A DNA stretch of 28,652 nt from a virus. The stretch lies in the IMG/VR virus record IMGVR_UViG_3300020207_002485, positions 1-28,652 of that record; one strand, 5' to 3'. The position numbers and the translations under genes are program-made. Shown here in pieces: positions 23,552-28,652 of the stretch; the stretch's first letter is position 1; each line of letters starts with the position of its first letter. A model generated the notes under the pieces. That model worked only from the letters and a program-made list of their open reading frames with translations, was not told where the DNA came from and ran no database searches.

Positions 23552-24781
23552 ATGGCACAAATATCAGGACAGGCAGGAGCAAACTTAACCCAAGAGTTAG
23601 CCAATTATTTATCCGCTCAGCAGGGGAACTTAACATCGGAACAAATTGCATCGATTGTTAACCAATATCTTGTAGGTGGTGATAAATTAGCAACTCAAGG
23701 TGCAAGTGTAACATCGGGCATCTATAAAAGATTTACAGAGTTCGACCAAATTAGTGGTAAAGTTGAAATCGTTACAACTGGTCTATGGAGTGGTGATACA
23801 GGAAGTTTAACTTCATTCTATACATCATCTACTCAGGCATCAGCAGCGAGTTCAGATTACTATGTTAATGTTTATAATGCAGACCCAGCAACGAATTCAT
23901 CAGCAGCTGTACAATATGCTGTTGCTTATGGACACAAACACGCAAGTGGTTCTGTTTCATTATCAAATTCAGATTCATCAACATTAGCAACAAAAGCAAC
24001 TTATGCACAATATCGTTCAATTCTTTTAGACCAAGATGATGAATTATTTACATTCGTATCTTCTTCATCTGCAGGACTACATGATTCTTCAGATATCTAT
24101 GTAATCAATGTATCACGTGCCAGATACAAAGAAAAAATGGATGCTGGAAACTGGTCATTAGTACTTAGTGGTTCAACAGGAACACACACTTTCATTGATG
24201 ATAGTGGTAAAAAATTCTCAGATAGAGTTGGTAAGGCCGGTAGAATCTTTAATGTAGGTAGTGGTTCATTAAACTTAGGTTCAGAATCAGAAGCAACTGT
24301 TAATTCATTAACTGCTTCAAATGGACAAGGATTCGGATTATTTTATCCTGACCAGGGTTTAATCGTTTTAAATCCAGATGCAGTACATGATTTAATTGGA
24401 ACATCAATTGATAGTGGTTCTAACGAAGGTGCATCTGTTTATAGTGGTGTTAGTAGAGAAGGTCAAAACCATTTCTTATTACACAATGCAATTGTAGGTG
24501 GTGGAGATTTTGAGGCAAGAAGAACTGAAAATGTATCTACACAACACTTCTTCGTAAGAGCAACTAACAGAGAATTTAACTTCTCTAACAACCCAACATT
24601 CGTAACAGGTTCAGATGGTTCTTTTGCAGAATCAACTTTTGAAAGAGACCCTAAAACATTTATTACAACCGTTGGTTTATATAATGATGCAAATGAAATG
24701 ATTGCAGTAGCTAAAACTTCACAACCAATCCCTAAATCATTTGATAAAGAAATTTTAATTAAAGTTAAACTTGATTTCTAA
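23552..24781 (+). CDS. Virion fibre-like protein, 409 aa, with C-terminal domain shared with the next gene
   Basis: A 409-residue serine/threonine/glycine-rich virion protein. It starts with a helical, glutamine-rich segment (LTQELANYLSAQQGNLTSEQ) and a loop GIYKRFTEFDQISGKVEIV. The middle is beta-rich. Residues 330-409 (FFVRATNREFNFSNNPTFV, then PKTFITTVGLYNDANEMIAV) form a C-terminal domain. That domain aligns with the end of the 378-aa product at 24862: GEFNYSQNPS and TTYITTIGLYDNDGDMLAIA. Such domains occur in structural proteins of marine T4-like phages. A CGGAG ribosome site lies 5' of the ATG. An intrinsic terminator follows. Exact virion location is unknown; fibre or neck are possible. 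Confidence 0.75.
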   Translation: MAQISGQAGANLTQELANYLSAQQGNLTSEQIASIVNQYLVGGDKLATQGASVTSGIYKRFTEFDQISGKVEIVTTGLWSGDTGSLTSFYTSSTQASAASSDYYVNVYNADPATNSSAAVQYAVAYGHKHASGSVSLSNSDSSTLATKATYAQYRSILLDQDDELFTFVSSSSAGLHDSSDIYVINVSRARYKEKMDAGNWSLVLSGSTGTHTFIDDSGKKFSDRVGKAGRIFNVGSGSLNLGSESEATVNSLTASNGQGFGLFYPDQGLIVLNPDAVHDLIGTSIDSGSNEGASVYSGVSREGQNHFLLHNAIVGGGDFEARRTENVSTQHFFVRATNREFNFSNNPTFVTGSDGSFAESTFERDPKTFITTVGLYNDANEMIAVAKTSQPIPKSFDKEILIKVKLDF

Positions 24782-24801
24782 AATATTTGAAATTTTAAAA
24801 T

Positions 24802-24827
24802 AAACCCCACTTCGAGTGGGGTTTTTT
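24802..24827 (+). terminator. Intrinsic terminator
   Basis: The stem CCCCACT (24805-24811) / AGTGGGG (24815-24821) with loop TCG is flanked by AAA/TTT and followed by a T run. It closes the unit of the 209-aa and 409-aa genes and lies 7 bases before the next late promoter. Confidence 0.92.
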
Positions 24828-24834
24828 ATTTCAA

Positions 24835-24844
24835 CATATTTATA
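24835..24844 (+). promoter_or_regulatory. T4-type late promoter (one mismatch)
   Basis: CATATTTATA differs from the shared TATATTTATA only at the first base. AGAGGAA follows and the ATG is at 24862. Confidence 0.68.
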
Positions 24845-24861
24845 TAGAGGAATTACTGTAT

Positions 24862-25998
24862 ATGTTAAAGACAATACCAAAATCAAGTGTTAATAAAAGA
24901 GCTTTCCAAGTTTATAAACAATGGGAAGTTAATAACACGCAACACGAAGTAATTTCTGCTTCTGTTGGTGAAGGATACTATGATATTGAATCCTCTGTTA
25001 CTCAAAGTGGATTTGTTACTTCTTCACTATATCGTTCTATTAAATCAAAGTATTACAATCAAGAAGCAACTCTTACAAACGTATTTGGTACGATTTCTAA
25101 TCCGTATAATATAGGTACTGAAAGAAATATTAGTGATACTGTATATGTAATTGCTATACCTCAAAATAAGTATGGTGAAGAAATAAAAAGAAATTCCATA
25201 TCTTTAGAAGATACTGATAATAGTCTAACATATCAAGATGATGGTTATGGTTCACTTGTATCTAATGTTCCTTTATATACTCTTGTATCTTTAGATTTTC
25301 AAACACAAGAAATTATTATTCAAGATAATGATTTAGAAATATTTACAGGTACAATAAGTAGTTTCGATGTACAATCTGGACTAGCTACACTAACATTTGG
25401 TACAGATACCGATGTGGTTCAAGTAGTAAAACTTGATGCTCAAAATAACATTTTACAAACATCGATTCCACTTGATTTTGATGGATTAGAAATCGATGAA
25501 CAAAAGTATGGTAATGTGTTTTATGATGATGGTTTATTAGTTTTCACAAACGCAACTCAATTTTCAAGTTATGTTTTAGATTTTAAATCAACTCAAACAA
25601 TATATGAAACTGAAGTATTGATTAGTGTTAAAGCTGGAGAATTTAATTATTCACAAAACCCATCCGCAGTACAAGTTACTTTAAGTGGTTCTTATGATTT
25701 TGAAACAACTGGTTTACAAAATAAAATTGTAGGTGGAACTAAAAAAATTAAAGAAGTACTTGATATAAAACGAAGAGAATTCTTTAGTGGTAGTATTGAC
25801 CATAGTGTTAGTGGTTCTTGGGATGATTACTTTACATCTGCCTCAATAGACCCAACAGGTTCTTACTTAACAACTTATATTACAACAATTGGTTTATATG
25901 ATAATGATGGCGATATGTTAGCAATTGCTAAATTACCCAAACCTATTAAGAATTTACCAGATTATGATGTGAACTTTATTGTTCGTTTCGATACTTAA
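24862..25998 (+). CDS. Virion fibre-like protein, 378 aa, paralogous C-terminus
   Basis: A 378-residue beta-rich protein of the late region. The N-terminal 120 residues (KSSVNKRAFQVYKQWEVNNT, SLYRSIKSKYYNQEATLTNV) begin a structural module found in marine T4-like phages. The middle has FYDDGLLVFTNATQFSSYVL, comparable to FYPDQGLIVLNPDA of the preceding protein. The C-terminus (VLISVKAGEFNYSQNPSAVQ, TTYITTIGLYDNDGDMLAIA, KPI...VNFIVRFDT) is clearly related to that of the 409-aa protein. It probably assembles at the same or a neighbouring site on the tail. Independent late promoter and no downstream terminator before the 60-aa gene. Confidence 0.75.
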   Translation: MLKTIPKSSVNKRAFQVYKQWEVNNTQHEVISASVGEGYYDIESSVTQSGFVTSSLYRSIKSKYYNQEATLTNVFGTISNPYNIGTERNISDTVYVIAIPQNKYGEEIKRNSISLEDTDNSLTYQDDGYGSLVSNVPLYTLVSLDFQTQEIIIQDNDLEIFTGTISSFDVQSGLATLTFGTDTDVVQVVKLDAQNNILQTSIPLDFDGLEIDEQKYGNVFYDDGLLVFTNATQFSSYVLDFKSTQTIYETEVLISVKAGEFNYSQNPSAVQVTLSGSYDFETTGLQNKIVGGTKKIKEVLDIKRREFFSGSIDHSVSGSWDDYFTSASIDPTGSYLTTYITTIGLYDNDGDMLAIAKLPKPIKNLPDYDVNFIVRFDT

Positions 25999-26000
25999 AT

Positions 26001-26010
26001 TATATTTATA
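26001..26010 (+). promoter_or_regulatory. T4-type late promoter
   Basis: A perfect TATATTTATA starts 3 bases after the stop of the 378-aa gene. A strong AAAGGAG (26017-26023) precedes the ATG at 26031. Confidence 0.78.
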
Positions 26011-26030
26011 TTATACAAAGGAGATAAATT

Positions 26031-26213
26031 ATGGCTTCAATTGAAGAATTATACAACAAATCAGAATTTTCAAAATTAGCAGATAAGAGTAAAGATAAAA
26101 CTCCTATCTCTGCTGATAATACAAACAAACTTCACAAAGATGAAAAAGCACTTGCAACAGCAAGAGGTGGAAAATTAAATCAGAAAAAATATTCTGATTC
26201 GGTATCACGATAA
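26031..26213 (+). CDS. Small hydrophilic late protein, 60 aa
   Basis: A 60-residue lysine/serine/aspartate-rich protein without hydrophobic core: MASIEELYNKSEFSKLADKS, then PISADNTNKLHKDEKAL and ARGGKLNQKKYSDSVS. The perfect late promoter and strong AAAGGAG ribosome site suggest high late expression. Small basic proteins like this occur beside tail genes in marine T4-like phages, without known function. It may be a disordered virion or DNA-associated protein. Confidence 0.75.
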   Translation: MASIEELYNKSEFSKLADKSKDKTPISADNTNKLHKDEKALATARGGKLNQKKYSDSVSR

Positions 26214-26223
26214 AATTTTTATT

Positions 26224-26796
26224 TTGAGTTTACTTAAAAATTGTGCTCAGAAATGGGCATTTATTCATATTCCTAAAACAGGTGGAACTTCCATAAGTTC
26301 TGTCCTTCACGAAATAGACGGGACAGAAAAAGTTACAATGCACGATTCTGTTCGTGCTTTAGATGAGGTTAAGGATTACTTTATTTTTACATTTGTAAGA
26401 AATCCTTTCACACGATTACAATCAGCTTACCAACATGGTGTGAGAAAAAATGAATACACAACATCCTTTTCAGAATTTTTAAAATCAGATTTATCATCTA
26501 ATATTTGGATGATGCCTCAATATTATTTTGTTACTGCTGGTTCTTCTGAAAATAAAAAAGTTTCATTTATAGGAAAATATGAAAATTTAAAAGAAGATAC
26601 TTTAAAAATATTTAAAAAACTCAATATAGATAAACAGTTACCTCATCTAAATAACAATCCTATTTACGAAAGACATCCAGGTTTAAAACAAGAAGATTAT
26701 TATAAATCTTTTTATACCGAAGAGTGGATGAAGGATTGGGTAAGAGAAAGGTATGAAAATGATTTCAAAATTTTTAACTATGACATGGACATATAA
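26224..26796 (+). CDS. Sulfotransferase, family 2-like (PAPS-dependent)
   Basis: A 190-residue enzyme of the carbohydrate sulfotransferase type. The 5'-phosphosulfate loop is WAFIHIPKTGGTSISSVL (11-28). The 3'-phosphate site is FVRNPFTRLQSAYQHG (57-72), with R59 and S67 as the usual contacts. FIGKYENLKEDTLKIFKKLN and YYKSFYTEEWMKDWVRERY...DFKIFNYD form the typical C-terminal half, including the final Y-D-F-x-x-F-x-Y pattern. It likely sulfates a glycan. The start is a TTG: no in-frame ATG exists upstream of the PAPS loop within the gap after the previous stop, and no clear ribosome site is seen. The end overlaps the next gene. Confidence 0.85.
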   Translation: MSLLKNCAQKWAFIHIPKTGGTSISSVLHEIDGTEKVTMHDSVRALDEVKDYFIFTFVRNPFTRLQSAYQHGVRKNEYTTSFSEFLKSDLSSNIWMMPQYYFVTAGSSENKKVSFIGKYENLKEDTLKIFKKLNIDKQLPHLNNNPIYERHPGLKQEDYYKSFYTEEWMKDWVRERYENDFKIFNYDMDI

Positions 26797-27250
26797 AGGA
26801 AAACTAATAACTGAATTATCAGATATGCCCGAAGATGTATTTGGGTTTATTTACAAAATAACAAATGGTAAAACTGATGAATACTATATTGGTAAAAAAC
26901 AAGTAGTTTCGGTTCGTAAAAGAAATTTCGGTAAAAAAGAAATTGCTGCTCTTGAAGATAAGAGAATGAAAAAATACGAAATGGTTACCAAAGAATCGGA
27001 TTGGAAAACATATCGTTCGTCCAATAAAGAAGTAAAGGGTTGGTTTGATGAAAACGAAAAAGCTCTTAATGAAGATAGAAGAGATGATATCAATAATCAA
27101 CTTAAATTAGAAATACTTCGTTTCTGTTCAAATAAAAAATCACTCACATACTATGAACTACAAGAACAGTTTGCACATAACGTTCTTGCAGATGAAGATT
27201 CACTAAACGATAATCTTCTTGGAAAGTTTTTCAGAAAAGACTTGGAATAG
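26780..27250 (+). CDS. GIY-YIG-like nuclease-family protein of T4-like phages
   Basis: A 156-residue protein from the ATG at 26780; an upstream in-frame ATG at 26753 would add nine residues and overlap the sulfotransferase by 44 bases. I chose 26780 because the recognisable domain starts right after it (MTWTYKGKLITEL). FGFIYKITN (21-29) and YYIGKK (35-40) resemble the GIY-YIG core. It is followed by basic KRNFGKKEIAALEDKR, ESDWKTYRSSNKEVK and the C-terminal LTYYELQEQFAHNVL, SLNDNLLGKFFRKDL. Proteins of this form are widespread in marine T4-like phages. A role in DNA cutting, as free-standing homing or host-DNA nuclease, is possible; activity is unproven. Confidence 0.72.
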   Translation: MTWTYKGKLITELSDMPEDVFGFIYKITNGKTDEYYIGKKQVVSVRKRNFGKKEIAALEDKRMKKYEMVTKESDWKTYRSSNKEVKGWFDENEKALNEDRRDDINNQLKLEILRFCSNKKSLTYYELQEQFAHNVLADEDSLNDNLLGKFFRKDLE

Positions 27251-27260
27251 TTAAATTTTT

Positions 27261-27289
27261 TTTGTATATTATTGTATAAGGTATATTGT
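27261..27289 (+). promoter_or_regulatory. Possible weak host-type promoter before the SGNH hydrolase
   Basis: TTTG (27261-27264) lies 17 bases before TATATTGT (27282-27289), a partial match to TAnnTTTG. The ATG at 27291 follows after one base, so a leaderless start is again possible. The match is weaker than at the other three sites. Confidence 0.35.
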
Positions 27290-27290
27290 A

Positions 27291-27944
27291 ATGAAAAGTA
27301 AAATTTGGTTTTTTGGTGATAGTGTAACTAAGGGGGTTGGTTGTTTAAAAGGAGACCCATATTATCAAGAAGATAAAAAAATATTTACACAAATAGTAGC
27401 TGATAAATTAAACATGGTGGTTAAAGATGTATCTATTGGTGGTGCATCTACCGATTGGATACTTCATCAAATTTTAGTTTCTATTAAGTATATGAAACCG
27501 CATGATATTGTAGTTGTATCCAATACACTACCTTGGGGTACTATTATGTTTAATAATGAAAAAGATAAATTATTATCAATTAATGATTTATGGATAGCCA
27601 ATAATGATTTTTTATATAACAGTAAAGAAGAAAAAGATATCATTTTCCAATTCTCAAATTTAAAAAGAAAATACAAAAAAGCTTTTTATGAAAAATTCGA
27701 AAAAGAAATAGATGCATTAAAACCAATATTAAAAAAATTTGGAGTAGAGTTATATCAATGGGATATTAGAATTTGGTTTGATGATGAAAATTTAAAACCT
27801 TATGATACTGAATATGAAAGTATAATGAAAGTTACAAATGAAAAAATAAAAGATGGACATTTTTCATATGGTGCTCATGAAAAAATAGCTCAACATATAC
27901 TAAACAAGATTGAGATTAGTAAAAAAGATAAAACTTTTATATAA
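27291..27944 (+). CDS. SGNH/GDSL-family hydrolase-like protein
   Basis: A 217-residue protein with the SGNH layout. Block I is IWFFGDSVTKGVGC (5-18) with nucleophile S11. Block II glycine lies in SIGGASTDW (48-56). Block III is VVSNTLPW (75-82), with N78 replacing the usual G-N-D context. Block V is DGHFSYGAHEKIA (188-200), with D188 and H190 as likely catalytic pair, one residue closer than the classic DxxH. Such enzymes remove acyl or acetyl groups from glycans or lipids. Similar proteins occur in marine T4-like phages near tail or glycan genes. It lacks a signal peptide, so it acts in the cytoplasm or on the virion. Substrate unknown. Confidence 0.78.
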   Translation: MKSKIWFFGDSVTKGVGCLKGDPYYQEDKKIFTQIVADKLNMVVKDVSIGGASTDWILHQILVSIKYMKPHDIVVVSNTLPWGTIMFNNEKDKLLSINDLWIANNDFLYNSKEEKDIIFQFSNLKRKYKKAFYEKFEKEIDALKPILKKFGVELYQWDIRIWFDDENLKPYDTEYESIMKVTNEKIKDGHFSYGAHEKIAQHILNKIEISKKDKTFI

Positions 27945-27948
27945 AATA

Positions 27949-27980
27949 TTTGGCTATATCAAAAATATTTCGTATATTTG
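27949..27980 (+). promoter_or_regulatory. Bacteroidetes-type promoter before the primase
   Basis: TTTG (27949-27952), a 20-base spacer and TATATTTG (27973-27980) match both consensus elements in full. The 14-mer TTCGTATATTTGTA (27969-27982) is shared with the promoters at 785 and 2673. The primase ATG is at 28001, 20 bases downstream. Confidence 0.82.
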
Positions 27981-28000
27981 TATCAGTTTAAAAGCAAAGT

Positions 28001-28652
28001 ATGCTATCACACCACGAAAAGCAATCGGTTATAAACATCTTAGATGATGTATTAGGACCTGGTACATCTTTAAAAGGGGATGAACAAGCACATTATTGTC
28101 CTTTTTGTCATCACCACAAAAAGAAGTTACAAGTAAATCTACAAACTCAACAATGGCATTGTTGGGTATGTGATGCTAAAGGAAAACGCATCCAACGGTT
28201 ATTAAAAAGATTGCATGTAGATTCTCGAAAGTTAAAAAAGATATACGAAATCTATGGTGATGATTATGTTGTATATAGTAACAATACCGAAGATGAAAAG
28301 GTAGAGTTAAGGTTACCTAACGAGTTTTGTTCACTACTAAAAGAACCAAAGGGAAAAATAAACCCTCTGTTCAGAAAGGTAATGGAATATGCAAAACAAA
28401 GAGGAATTACCACAGAAGATATTAGAAGATATAATATCGGGTATTGTGATACTGGTCATTATGCCAATCGTATTATTATTCCATCTTATGATTCTGATAA
28501 TCGACTCAATTACTTCATCGCACGTTCTGTATTCGATGAGGAAAAATTTAAGTATAAGAATCCGCCGGTTTCGAAAAATGTTATCATGTTTGAAAACCAA
28601 ATAAATTGGAATGAACCAATTACCTTAGTAGAGGGAGTTTTTGATGCAATGG
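28001..28652 (+). CDS. DNA primase, gp61/DnaG-type (3' end outside window)
   Basis: The 217 residues in view start at ATG 28001, and the frame stays open to the window edge. The N-terminal zinc-binding domain has CPFC (C33, C36) and CWVC (C54, C57) within HYCPFCHHHKKKLQVN and WHCWVCDAKGKR, the four-cysteine form of the primase zinc ribbon. A linker follows, then the RNA polymerase core with RRYNIGYC and RIIIPSYDSDNRLNYFIARS. The last visible residues, LVEGVFDAM, are the TOPRIM glutamate motif. It would make RNA primers with the phage helicase. A host-type promoter lies immediately upstream, consistent with early or middle expression. This marks the start of a replication module beyond the window. 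Confidence 0.9.
   Translation, partial: MLSHHEKQSVINILDDVLGPGTSLKGDEQAHYCPFCHHHKKKLQVNLQTQQWHCWVCDAKGKRIQRLLKRLHVDSRKLKKIYEIYGDDYVVYSNNTEDEKVELRLPNEFCSLLKEPKGKINPLFRKVMEYAKQRGITTEDIRRYNIGYCDTGHYANRIIIPSYDSDNRLNYFIARSVFDEEKFKYKNPPVSKNVIMFENQINWNEPITLVEGVFDAM

Noticed and set aside
1-28652. CRISPR array, tRNA genes, integrase or insertion sequence
   Set aside because: I looked for regularly spaced repeats, cloverleaf-like GC-rich islands in the gaps and transposase motifs and saw none. Gaps are short and the repeats found are protein-coding or promoter elements. No tRNA scan could be run.

Overview
The window reads as part of the genome of an uncultured T4-like (contractile-tailed, Caudoviricetes) bacteriophage, most likely marine, infecting a member of the Bacteroidetes (Flavobacteriia-like). 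The phage assignment rests on a recognisable run of baseplate and tail genes (gp5-like spike/hub, gp25, gp6, several very large tail/fibre proteins), a gp55-like late sigma factor, repeated T4-type late promoters (TATATTTATA) and a DnaG/gp61-type primase. The host inference rests on three near-identical promoters with the Bacteroidetes -33/-7 architecture (TTG-like element, 20 bp spacer, TATATTTG) and on three copies of a cysteine-containing 'GCxDxxAxNYNxxAxxDDGSCxY' module typical of marine Bacteroidetes proteins. The DNA is AT-rich and every supported gene is on the + strand with short or overlapping junctions.

Layout. (1) 1-4334, a mixed metabolic/regulatory block: the 3' end of an S-adenosylmethionine synthetase, a sulfotransferase-like protein, a nucleotidyltransferase, a small protein with a clamp-binding-like C-terminus, peptide deformylase, two small unknowns, an exported lytic-transglycosylase-like murein enzyme, a membrane-anchored small protein and the late sigma factor. 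(2) 4344-6047, a NodU/TobZ-family carbamoyltransferase. (3) 6081-6980, a late-promoter-driven exported protein and a small two-helix membrane protein, each followed by an intrinsic terminator, with a possible alternative-pairing RNA structure between them. (4) 6987-26213, the late structural block: baseplate hub/spike, a CHAP-domain tail protein, gp25, gp6, a DNRLRE-like protein, a coiled-coil protein, two proteins carrying the Bacteroidetes-type module (one of 1768 aa with lectin-like and repeat regions), and three fibre/virion proteins. Late promoters sit at 6987, 10099, 22863, 24835 and 26001. (5) 26224-27944, a second accessory block: a classic sulfotransferase, a GIY-YIG-like protein of the T4-like group, and an SGNH hydrolase. 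(6) 28001-end, the replication region begins with the primase under a host-type promoter.

How it works together (inference): host-type promoters would drive early/middle genes, including the primase, the nucleotidyltransferase and the transglycosylase. The gp55-like factor would then redirect RNA polymerase to TATATTTATA promoters for tail and baseplate assembly. The accessory enzymes (SAM synthetase, two sulfotransferases, carbamoyltransferase, nucleotidyltransferase, SGNH hydrolase) look like a small-molecule or glycan modification repertoire; their substrates cannot be read from sequence. No tRNA, rRNA, CRISPR array, integrase or insertion sequence was seen, and there is no gene-free stretch over 300 bases. 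The longest gap is 6477-6686.
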